Origin: Paulownia fortunei
Taxonomy: Eukaryota > Streptophyta > Magnoliopsida > Lamiales > Paulowniaceae
Reading direction: 5' to 3'
Length of the DNA stretch: 64,000 nt
Assembly (NCBI GenBank): GCA_019321725.1
Contig: CM033108.1
Span: 7,830,060 to 7,894,059, forward strand
Shown here piece by piece: positions 24,580 through 33,878 of the stretch. The notes beneath the pieces were generated by a model that worked only from the letters and a program-made list of their open reading frames with translations, was not told the origin of the DNA and made no database searches. Position 1 is the stretch's first letter; the number at the start of each line of letters is the position of its first letter. The translations under genes and the position numbers were made by a program.

Positions 24580-24951
24580 CCATTGCCTAATTTCTTACCT
24601 AAATTCCACCAACCTATATTTTTTGAAGCTTATATAAACCTTTTAGCTCTCATTTGTAGAGTATACCAAAATTAGAGAATTAGAAAGAGTTTGAGAGAAA
24701 GCTTAAGAGAAAAAGCTTGTGAAAGAATTTTGCGAAGAATTTTTTTTGGGTATAGTAGGGTGTGGGTTGTGAGTTGTAAGTGTTGTAAATGCTTTGTATA
24801 TTTTCTCCCTTTAGTAAAATAATTTACAACATGTCTGGAAACGTATGCACAATTAGCCGAACTCTATTAACAAAATTGTGTGTGTTATTTTTGTTGTTAT
24901 TTCACATTCTCACTAATTTGGTTTATAGGGAATTTTCATAATTTCCCAACA
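24580..24951 (+). repeat. 5' LTR of the plus-strand copia remnant (left edge not found)
   Basis: Ends TTTCCCAACA at 24951, immediately followed by the primer site. A TATA box (TATATAAA) lies at 24630-24638. The left boundary may be as far as 24162 but no matching second LTR exists to fix it. Confidence 0.55.
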
Positions 24952-24954
24952 ACT

Positions 24955-24967
24955 TGTATCAAGAGCC
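24955..24967 (+). other. Primer binding site, degenerate initiator Met type
   Basis: TTGTATCAAGAGCC stands one to three bases after the LTR end; it differs by few bases from TGGTATCAGAGCC. Confidence 0.65.
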
Positions 24968-25059
24968 AAGTTTTGTATTAAATTATGTTAAATCGGTAAT
25001 ATTGGTTTGTCGATGGAGGTGTTCTAATATACAGTGGTTCATAGGAATAGTCAAAATGA

Positions 25060-25880
25060 TAAAGAGAAAGTCAGATTCAAGTGAGATTGATGGCCACAAA
25101 TTAAGAAAATATGAAACTCGAGAAATTCGATGGCGCAGTTTTTGGGTTCTGAAAAATGCAGATAGAGAATTATTTGTATAAAAGAAGTCTGTATCAACCT
25201 CTCTCAGGGAAGAACCAGAGGCTATGAAGGAAAAAGACTGGAATATTCTCAACAGACAAGCCCTCAGAGTTATCCGATTGACGTTATCTCAAAATATTGC
25301 TTTCAACATAGTAAAGGAAAAGACCACGACGGGTCTATCCAGTATGTATGAGAAGCCATCGACTTCAAACTAAGTTCACTTGATGAGGCATTTGTTCAAT
25401 TTGTGAATGATAGAAGGTGCATCGGTAGCTCAACATCTCAATGAATTTAACACAGTCACAACCCAATTGAGTTTAATTAGAATTGAATTCGATGAAGAAG
25501 TACGAGCATTGATACTTTTGTCTTCTCTACCAAAAAGTTGGAATGCTACTATCATGACTGTGAGTAACTCGTCAGGAAGTAATAAGTTTAAATTTGACGA
25601 TGTTAGTGATCTGGTTCTCAGTGAAGAGATCTGACGGAGAGAGTCGGGTGAATCATCAACCTCTTCAGTTTTATATATAGAATCAAGAGAAAAAAATTCA
25701 ACTAGAGGGAATGGACATGGTAGATCGAACTATCAAGGTAGATCAAAGGACAAGAGGTTCAAATTCAGGAATCCTAGTAATTCCCATAGCTCAAAAATCA
25801 TTGGATGTTGGAAGTGCGTGAAGACCAAGTACTATAAAAATTAGTGCAAGAGTGTACCGAAGGACTAGGAGGCAAAGGCA
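25060..25880 (+). pseudogene. Copia gag, broken
   Basis: Fragments in order: KDWNILNRQALRVIRLTLSQ and VKEKTTTGLSSMYEKPS near 25230-25370, then the open segment 25407-25634 with EGASVAQHLNEFNTVTTQL and LILLSSLPKSWN, the capsid (UBN2-type) core. A basic Gly/Arg/Ser stretch follows. The zinc knuckle near 25805-25850 reads CWKCVKTKYYKN, stop, C: the CX2C pair is kept but the histidine is replaced. Several stops make it non-coding. Confidence 0.78.
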
Positions 25881-25916
25881 GAGACAAATGTTACTTCCAT
25901 CTAAGGAAGATATGAT

Positions 25917-26219
25917 GTGTTAATATACTTTTTAGAGAGTAAGAAGGAGTTTTGGGTATTAGACTCTGGAGCATCGTTCTATGCTACTTCGCAGAAAGAA
26001 TTCTTCGAGAGGTATATCCCCAAAAAACTTGGAAAGGTATATCTTGGTGATGACCAACCTTGTGCTATTATTAACAAAGGTGTAGCAAAGATTAAGTTGA
26101 ATGGGTCTATTTGGGAGTTGAAGGATCTCAGATACATTCCTGACCTGAGAAAGAATTTAATCTTAGTAGGACAATTGGCTAGTGAAGGCTATACTACGAT
26201 CTTCCATGGTGATGATTGA
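25917..26219 (+). pseudogene. Copia protease domain
   Basis: An open segment with EFWVLDSGASFYATSQKEFF: the DSG active site is intact, followed by VYLGDDQ, IKLNGSIWELKDLRYIPDL and LILVGQLASEGY, the standard tail of copia proteases leading into the GAG-pre-integrase region. It is preceded by gag and followed by a stop at 26219. Confidence 0.82.
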
Positions 26220-26329
26220 AAGATTTCAAAGGGCACAATGACGGTTGCTCGAGACAAAAAGAGCAATAGGGGCACGCTATTCAATTATAGTTGCAACAAG
26301 CAATTAAACTCTAAATCTGTAGCACTAGA

Positions 26330-26765
26330 GACTAGGCCACATGAGTGAAAAGGGGATGAAGATTATGCACTCAAAGAGGAAACTTCCAGGTCTACAGTTA
26401 GTTGAGATAGACATGTGCGAATATTGCATACTTGGAAAGTAGAAGAGGGTCAGTTTTCAAACAAGACACAGAACCCCAAAGAAGGAAAGGCTAGAGCTCG
26501 TTCACTCTAATGTTTGGGGACTAATGACCATCTAATCCATTAGTGGAAAACACTACTTACTAACTTTTATCGATGATCACTCTCGGAAGGTACGAGTTTA
26601 CTTTTTAAAGCATCAGTCTGAAGTATTTGAGGCTTTCAGGAGATTGAAAGCTATGGTTGAAAATAAGATAGGTCTGAAGATTAAAAGGCTCAGAATCGAT
26701 AATGGTGGTGAATATGAAGACACTAGATTCAAGAATTACGCACCACAACACAATGACATCGCCTT
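26330..26765 (+). pseudogene. Copia integrase, N-terminal and core fragment
   Basis: Shows KGMKIMHSKRKLPGLQ, CEYCILGK, a stop, LELVHSNVWG, KHYLLTFIDDHSRKVRVYF and LRIDNGGEYED: the zinc-binding half, the first catalytic Asp (FIDDHSR) and the second (DNGGE). It then runs in the same frame into a gypsy integrase C-terminus. Confidence 0.75.
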
Positions 26766-27069
26766 ATGAGTAAATCTTGATTTGATAGAAGAATTAAGGG
26801 AAAAAACTGCATCTCATTCTAAAATGTACAAAGCATGTATGACGAGAGCTTACAACATAAAGGTACACTCCAGATCCTTTCAAGTAAGAGACATTGTCTT
26901 AAGGAAGGCTAAAGTTTCGCGTTCTGTCGGAAAACTCAACCTCAAATGGGAAGACCCATATAAGGTAGTAGAGATCGTGAACGCGGTAGCATACCGACTA
27001 CAAAGAATGGATGGAAGAGATGTACCCCGCACATGGAACATCATCAACCTCAAGAAATTCTACACCTAA
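26766..27069 (+). pseudogene. Gypsy integrase C-terminal domain
   Basis: VNLDLIEELREKTASHSK, YNIKVHSRSFQVRDIVLRK, GKLNLKWEDPYKVVEIV and the end PRTWNIINLKKFYT with stop. This is the small DNA-binding fold typical of the integrase end in Tat/Athila-type elements, without a chromodomain. It is open from 26782 to 27069. A TGA codon (26768-26770) separates it from the copia integrase in the same frame. Confidence 0.85.
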
Positions 27070-27765
27070 ATGAGCTTTGGATTTTAACAATGCTTACCTT
27101 CATTCCTGAAATCTTATGTTGTTTTTCAATATGGTGTAATTCTTTCTCGAACATGAATAAAGAGCAACAACTTTGTTAGCCTAGATTATGTCTGCTGATG
27201 TACAATTCACTCAAAGACTACTACTCATACGTACTTGATTTAGCTAAAAATACCTACGATCCAAGAGATATGATTTCTATTGAGTTCATAAGAGGTCATC
27301 TATGAGCCTGGCCAGCTCGACCTCCGAACCAAAAATTGTATCTTTAGGATCACAGGTAAAAGCGCAAATTCTTGGAATTCTTGGACATTTTTGGAGGATA
27401 GCCAAAAGTCTAACGAATAGACATAGAGAATCTTCTGAGACAAAATCTTGAGAGCCTGATCAACTCTTAAATGCTCCAAAAAATCAAGTATTGATGCAAA
27501 AATAAACATGAGCACTACACAAGAAAAATAGACATAAGACAAGGTAAACATATACATCGCATAAGCAAGTTAAAATCTTGTGGTGCACAACTAAGAGCGT
27601 CATTACATAATCAAGTCAAAGTCTCACAGCAAACAAAGATTGGAACTTCAACATAAAGCAAATCGACTAGAAAATAGAATCATAAATAAATTTGTGATAA
27701 TAACCGTAGCAAAAAGTAAAAAAAAAATGACATAATAAATGATTTCAATCATAAAGCAGTTGGTT
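27070..27765. other. Spacer between integrase end and antisense gene
   Basis: No domain recognised. It should contain the 3' ends of both the gypsy pol and the antisense gene transcripts. Confidence 0.5.
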
Positions 27766-29944
27766 CTAAAGCACAGAAGCAGTAGGTGGATCATCAGCCT
27801 CAACCAACTCCACAATCACGTCACCAATATCAAGAGCTTCAATCACTTCATTACCCGAACTGGCAACATCACCTAATGTATCATCTAACTCTGGAACTCG
27901 AGGATCAAGTACCATAACTATTTCCTCAGGCACACGCCCTGTCTCCCTCAGCATCCGCCTACAGTCACGAACAATGTCATCGTACAACACCATAGCACGC
28001 TGCACAATGATTTCGTCAAAAGCTGGGGAGGCCTGGTAAGCGCCGACTGTTTTCTCCGCAACAGACTCCAATAACCTCTTTCCCCCCTCAGATGACAAAA
28101 ACTTCTTACCACCAGTCTGCTCTCGAGCGTATTTGTCTCGAATGGTCTTATAGTTTTCATTCATCTTCTGTTGTTCCTTCATTGAATTTTTGAGCTCCCC
28201 TTTTAGTTTGGCGACCTCATCACTTAACTTGGCAACCTTCTCTCTCGCTTTCTTCTTGGCATTCTCAAAATAGAAAGCAAATTCTCTAGCCTTTTCCTCC
28301 CGAGCATCCAACAGAGTCGTCAATGTAGCACATACAAAGGGGGAAGGATATTCAGTCAAAGTGGAGTTTCAATAATAGCTTGGGCAAAACATGAACACTG
28401 CATAAAAATAATAATAATAACAATGGGGAGAATAGAAACTCACCTAGGTCAAGTCATCTGCTAGAGCCTCTGAGATAGAATGAGAAGGTTTTCCTGAAAA
28501 ACGACCAATGTCAAAATTATTGACTATGCTGCGCATCTTACGCCAACCAACGCCCGTGTCTTGAGTATCCCAATATGACTCAACTCCTTCAGATTGGTTC
28601 AAACCACAAGTAAAGAAGCCCTTCCCTACACCTCAGGGAGCAGAAGTAGTGCCAAAATCGTGTGCTCGCTTAGGTGCAGGTTCGATAGATGCTTCAGGCG
28701 CGCTGATCCCTAGAACTATATCTGAAACACGGGAAGTTGACTTAAGTCCACCTCCTCGTGAAGGGGGGAAAGACCTACTCCTACCCCATCGGCGACCAAC
28801 CTCAACTACATGATCATCTCGCCCTTGGTCAGCACCTACATGATCATCACGCCCTTGGTCACGACTACCTTCAGGAGCTTTCCCACTAGGAGGAAGTGAG
28901 GAACCGACTCCCGAATACTTACAGGAGCGAAGATAAGATAAATCAAGTCGCTGACCTGCAAGAAAATAAAAAAAATTACGAGCATGAGAACCGTATAAGA
29001 AATTTTATTTTAAGAAATAAGTTAACTGCGAATATAAAAATAAAAGTGAGATGCACATAACAAATACCCGCAGGGAACAAGCTCCTGGGGTTGAACAACG
29101 AATCAAATAAACCTGAAGCACAACATTGAAGCTGAAAAGTAGTGTGACTGTCACTCAAGTGAATTTTATAAGCAGAACTACTCCATTCGGTAGGCACACC
29201 CTACCCCTTATCTTGAACAAAAAAAACCTCTCTCTCCAAAGACCACGGTTAGAAGGACCACTATCTAAGAACCTACACCCTGCACGTGGGTAGAAATAGA
29301 AAAAAGATTCATGGGGAACACGATGCTATGTGAATAAGGTGTGGAAGGCATCTAAGGATACTGAGAGCTCCAACTCCCCTAACCTATGGAGAAACCCCTC
29401 AAAGTACAATATGACATTAGGGGTTAGTTGGCTAACACTCTTCATTATCTCAATAAGAAGGGGATGAGGGGGAATGGTGAATCCACTAGTAAAATAAGCA
29501 AGATAAACAGTAAAAAATCCTCCTGGAGGACTCATAACCCTATCACCACTCCCCGAAAGAAGAAATGTATAATGTGAAGGTAGACTGAGTCCTTCACGTA
29601 GAAGTTGAAGATCGTCGGTAGTCAGAAGAGTGTCCCCCTTCAGAACTTGAAGAGGGATCATCCAAAGAAAGCTCATTCGGTGACTTACTTGAATTTGGAT
29701 CAAATTCAGAAATGAAATTCTCATCTATTTCATTAGATTCCTTAGAACCTGTAGGACTCCCCCCTTCACCAAGCTCTTCATCCCAAGATTCACCCTCACA
29801 AAAAGGAAGATCGAGAATAGCTTTAATTGTATCAGGGGGAACTCCATCTAAATATTGAAGATCGACGGGGCCCCTTCTACTAGGAAATTGATGGCGACGG
29901 AGCTAAAACATGGGTTCTTGAGGAAAGATATTGTGGCGTGTCAT
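27766..29944 (-). pseudogene. Antisense gene of the Tat-like element (gypsy-type transposon domain plus coiled coil)
   Basis: Minus strand. The probable start MTRHNIFPQEPMF at 29944 soon meets a stop, then an acidic stretch (CEGESWDEELGEGG). After a frame change comes GDTLLTTDDLQLLREGLSLP, then SPPGGFFTVYLAYFTSGF and LTPNVILYFEGFLHRLG at 29620-29340, the pattern Pfam calls 'putative gypsy type transposon' (PF04195, recognised from memory). A possibly intron-split middle contains two 10-residue DQGRDDHV.. repeats (28806-28865). The last exon (28359-27766) is a 197-codon open segment with a coiled coil (EKVAKLSDEVAKLKGELK) and an acidic tail. Its role is unknown; such genes are typical antisense cargo of Tat elements. 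It may be spliced, so some breaks could be introns. Confidence 0.62.
28806..28865 (-). repeat. 30-bp tandem repeat, two units, coding
   Basis: CTACATGATCATC.CGCCC begins at 28806 and again at 28836, giving two DQGRDDHV-type decapeptides in the antisense gene. Confidence 0.8.
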
Positions 29945-30033
29945 GGGGACAAAGAAAACATGAGCCACACGACCAGGAGACACACGAGGGGACATCTCAC
30001 CGCCCAAAACAGATGACTTCTCGCCAACAACGT

Positions 30034-30633
30034 GAGCTGCCGGCAGCTCGCCAGAGATGCGAGCTGCACAGCAGCTCGCAGAGATAGTTGGCGAGCTGCC
30101 AGTAGCTCGTCGGAAGTGCGAACTGCGAAAGAGAAGAAACAGGCAGCTCGCCCGAGCGAGCTGCCTGTTCGTGAAGCTGGCGAGCTGCCACACCGACAAG
30201 GAAAAACAGGCAGCTCACTCTGTTTAGAGGATGGGCGAGCTGCTGGACGTGCGAGCTGCTGTGGCAGCTCGCGAGAGGTAAAAAACAGGCAGCTCGCCTG
30301 TGCGAGCTGCCTGTTCGATGCAGTGGTGAGCTGCTGTAGCAACTCGTCGGGAAGAAGAGACAGGCAGCTCGCCCATGCGAGCTGCCTGACAGTGGAAGGT
30401 CGAGCTATTGTGGCAGCTCGCATGGAAGAGAGCCCAGGGGAAATGGAAGAGCGAGCTGCTCTTGGAGGATAAAATAGGCAGCTCGTCCGTGCGAGCTGCC
30501 TGTCCGACGAAGTCACAAGCTGCTACGGCAGCTCGTGAGGGAAGAAACACAAGCAGCTCGCTTGTGCGAGTTGCCTGCTGGGCAGTCAGGCGAGCTGTAG
30601 CTCGCCTGCAGTTTTCCAGCGAGCTGCAGCTCG
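30034..30633. repeat. Array of about 14 GC-rich hairpins built on GCGAGCTGCC/GGCAGCTCGC
   Basis: Perfect or near-perfect stem-loops follow each other. 30139-30168 and 30285-30314 have 13-bp arms and 4-base loops; 30361-30388 has 12-bp arms; 30476-30501 and 30553-30574 are similar. Between them lie hairpins of the opposite arm order: 30058-30080, 30251-30272, 30518-30533 and 30588-30607. Palindromes lie at 30034-30049 and 30620-30633. Spacing of same-type hairpins is about 75 or 115-146 bases. Both strands stay open in several frames because the repeats lack stops; I do not take these as genes. Confidence 0.9.
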
Positions 30634-31160
30634 TTTCTCCGGTTTCAGCAACTACGATGAAGCTCTACGGCGACGACGGGGAGGCATCATGTTGAGTTGG
30701 GGATAAATCTATCTTTATATCACCATTATCATCTACCACTAACATTGGTGCATTTAGGGTGCTCGATGTATTGACTCAAAGAAAAACAAAGATAAAACAC
30801 AAGGAATGAGATTGAATGGAATGCTTGGACAAAAAAAATAGATGATAAAATTGATCAAAATGACGGCAAAAATCCTAAAATGCAAGCTCAAATACCTCGA
30901 GGGCTCATGGTGTTGAAGATGGGTTTCTTGGGGAGAATTTGACTTAGAGAGAAAATTTTTGGAAATGGGTTAGAGAATTATGACAACTCATTTACAACAA
31001 AAAACAATAACAGCTTACTTGGATGATTGATGAATTATAATTTTCATCTAACAATGCTTCAAAGTGTTAGCACTCGAAGCACCGTGAAAATATTATCCAT
31101 CTCAAAATATCGTTAAAACAACGATTACTCCCGACTAACTCCCACCCGATGGATTTATTC

Positions 31161-31177
31161 GAGAGTAGGGGGACTTA
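31161..31177 (+). other. Polypurine tract of the second Tat-like element
   Basis: GAGAGTAGGGGGACTTA directly precedes the LTR start. Confidence 0.75.
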
Positions 31178-31519
31178 TGATAGGCTTAACCCATTATAAT
31201 TAGACCATAAGCCCATCATAATATGACCATATTATGGTGGGCTAGTCTAATTAATATGGATCGAGAAATATGGGTCGAAAAGTTAAAGGCCCAGATAAAA
31301 GTTCTCCAATGAGCCGGAGGCCCATCAGATTATAAAAATTTTATTGTTCACTATAAATACCTTCTAATTTTCATAATTAAAAGTAGATTTTCAATTAAGT
31401 TTTAAATATTTTCTGATTTCTATTTTAATTCAATTACCCCGCTTAATCGTCGGAGGCGTCTTGGTCGGGCAATCCCGACACCCCTAATATAAATTCGTGA
31501 CGCAGGTAGCAACCCATCA
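31178..31519 (+). repeat. 3' LTR of the second Tat-like element (about 342 bp)
   Basis: Starts TGATAGG after the polypurine tract; the best end is CCCATCA at 31519, giving a TGATRGG inverted terminus. The TATA box CTATAAATA is at 31351-31359. No second copy of the LTR is in the window, so the right end is inferred. A 17-bp tandem GACCGACAATCACTACT lies just outside (31528-31561). Confidence 0.6.
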
Positions 31520-33217
31520 AATTCGTGACCGACAATCACTACTGACCGACAATCACTACTGTTTGCCCGATCCATTATAAACAGGTGATTTCCACGTCAA
31601 TAGTGTAGGTGATTGTGGTGGCAAAACCAGCCGACGAAGTCGTGGACAAAATGGTTAGGCTTATTGGGAAAAGAGAGAATAAATAGAAAAAGAGAAATGG
31701 GGAAAGGGGAAAGGGGAAGAGAAAAAAGATTTGGTGGCAGCGGAGGTGGTGGTGGTAACGGTGGACGACGACGGAGGTGGTTTCGTTGTACGAAATCGAT
31801 ATACTATTTTCAGAGAAAAGGTGAGAACTCCAACAACTGAAGAAAATGAAAAACAAGAAATGGGAAAGCGATATTTTTGGTCCACGGCGAACGATGGAAG
31901 ATGGACGGCCACATTGGCCTTCATAAGCACGAATGGCAAGTTGAAGTACAGAAAGAGGAATTGTTTCTTTTAATGAAAAAAGGGGGAGAAAGATGGTTTT
32001 ATAGATGATATAACTAGACTATATATATTATTGGTTTAGATTGATTATTTAAATATTTTATTTTTTTATAAAATAAAATATTTAATTTTTATTTATATAC
32101 TAAATATATTATACATTTTATATAGAATGGATATTATCGATAAAAAGGATAGTAAATGTTAATTGTATGTCTTTAAAATTTTGAAATTATCCCAAATTTA
32201 AGATTTTAATTGTTTTTTGTTCATCATATTATCACTTTTTTATCCTGATTGAAGTAAAATTATAAGTTCCTATATAACTTTTTAGCTTTACCTGATGTAC
32301 TTCTACTTAAATAAAGATATTTTATCCATCTTAACTTGAGTTCTGTCCACTTTTACAATAATAATAAGCGTGCTTGATGTCAACACCAAAATCCTCAAAT
32401 TAATTAAACTTTAATGCTTGGCTTGTTTGATATTCGAAAAATTGTGAAGAAATCAAACTTTTCGAATTATGTCATGTCAAGCACATTGTGAATCTTACTA
32501 CTAATATGGTACAATTCACAATTCAGATTATTCAGTGTTGTCACGCCCACCTATAAGAATTCCTTGATATTTCAGTGTTTGAACTTGACTTTAATTTTCT
32601 GAATCTTCATCACCGACTCATTGTTTCATGGTGTCAAACACTGACCAAGTTGATATAGTGTTCCGTATTTGAAAGTTTAATTATCCATCTCCAAGGTGTT
32701 AATCTTTTATTATATTATTTTTTGTCAAAAAATTTCTAAAATGATTGACCAGTCTAAGACCTGATTTTTTCACAAATTTATGCTCAATCCAGTTTTGAAT
32801 TTCGCAAATCTAATTTGTCTGTGCAAGAAAAGTATAAATAGATAGAAGAAATTGCGTTCAAAATTAAGGGTTGAAGTATGTGATCAGCCCCAGATTGACG
32901 GGGAATCTGTTACATGACTCATAAGCTAAGGCATGAAAAGTATAAAATTACATAAAAAAAATAAAGTGAAAAAAAGAAAAAATGGAATGTCAAATTAGGT
33001 GGTGGGGTCGGAACTAAAAGCCTAACCACCACCCATTTAGAAGACCCAACATCAGAGTGTAAAAGCCTAGTTAATTAGGCTCCACTTGCAAACATTACTT
33101 GTCCATTCAGTGGGCAAACTTCACAAGAAGCATTTAAAGGACCTAAAGTAATATACAGATTCAAAAGAAAAAAAAAAAAAAAGGGCTGCGGGGCGGGGGG
33201 AGGGGGAGGACGAAGCA
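31520..33217. other. Intergenic stretch between the gypsy LTR and the PWWP gene
   Basis: AT-rich. Overlapping open frames on both strands at 31575-31973 come from purine-rich, low-complexity sequence and show no domain. No transposon ends recognised. Confidence 0.5.
33183..33206 (+). other. G-quadruplex-capable G tract beside a poly(A) run
   Basis: G runs of 3, 4, 6 and 5 bases are separated by 4, 1 and 1 bases, fitting the G3+N1-7 pattern. It is preceded by about 17 A (33166-33182). It lies just past the likely poly(A) signal of the PWWP gene, where the sense strand is C-rich. Confidence 0.7.
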
Positions 33218-33223
33218 TTTATT
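33218..33223 (-). terminator. Candidate poly(A) signal AATAAA of the PWWP gene
   Basis: Minus-strand AATAAA about 655 bases after the stop codon. Other, closer signals cannot be excluded. Confidence 0.35.
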
Positions 33224-33629
33224 AAAGGAACATCATTAGATTCGCATCATATAAATTAAAAGATTACAGTAGCCCAGATAAAAAGGCCATTTTGTGGGGA
33301 TGCTCATTGCTTTTTGAGAATTTATGCACAAATGCAATGCAAATAAAATAGTAAGAGAACTTACGATTGCATTTTTTCTTAACAATCTATATTTTACTTT
33401 TAAGTTTTCGAGTTGCCACCTCTAAATATTTCCCATTCTTGTACAAAAGGAAAAACTTTTACGTAATGTCACCAGATCAGAAGAGAAGCAATAATTCACG
33501 TCAAGGAAGTAACAACATAAATAAATAAAAGCATAAGTGTCACATATAAATACTTCATCACTATCACTAAAAAGATTCTTAATTTTCTATCCAAAGTTAC
33601 ACACCGAAACAAAATTCAACTCCATGCTC

Positions 33630-33720
33630 AGCTTTCAGCCCATCTCCTGGCGTTCTCTACCATCGGGCTCAATGAAGCTTTCAGCTCATCTGCTGGCATT
33701 CTCTACCGTCGCTCAATAAT
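33630..33720. repeat. Diverged tandem duplication of 46/45 bp
   Basis: AGCTTTCAGCCCATCTCCTG at 33630 is repeated as AGCTTTCAGCTCATCTGCTG at 33676, both followed by a TCTCTACC.TCG core and a GCTCAAT end. It lies in the likely 3' UTR of the PWWP gene. Confidence 0.85.
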
Positions 33721-33878
33721 TCAATTTAGGTGGGGAATGATGTTCGTCTCAATGCTCAGAAGGTATGCCTTAGTTCATTTTTCGTCTTCACACTCAGATA
33801 TCCAACCCCTCACCAGTTGTTCGACTGATTTTCTTGTTCAGTTTCTTAAAGGCGTCATGTCTCACTTTCAAATCCACT

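Larger units (their letters stand above)
24580..26765 (+). mobile_element. Plus-strand Ty1/copia remnant (LTR, primer site, gag, PR, part of IN)
   Basis: LTR end and primer site at 24951-24967, gag, protease and the integrase N-terminal half follow in copia order on the plus strand. RT and RNase H are absent, because a gypsy integrase C-terminus begins at about 26766. Confidence 0.8.
26766..31519 (+). mobile_element. 3' half of a second Tat-like gypsy element
   Basis: Plus-strand order: integrase C-terminus (to 27069), an antisense gene on the minus strand (27766-29944), a hairpin repeat array, a polypurine tract (31161-31177) and an LTR (31178-31519). This matches the 3' half of Tat-lineage elements, which carry an antisense ORF and repeats between pol and the 3' LTR. 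The 5' half is replaced by copia sequence. Confidence 0.72.

Noticed and set aside
30034..30633. Regular repeats resembling a CRISPR array
   Set aside because: The repeats are palindromic words of two alternating types with irregular spacing, in a plant retroelement; there are no unique equal-length spacers.
29903..30695. Several open frames on both strands through the hairpin array
   Set aside because: They come from a stop-free repeat (GAGCTG/CAGCTC); all frames show the same recoded Leu-Ala-Ser-Cys or Glu-Leu-Pro words and no domain.
31575..31973. Overlapping open frames on both strands beside the gypsy LTR
   Set aside because: Low-complexity Gly/Val-rich or Ser/Phe-rich translations of purine-rich DNA, no start context or family.
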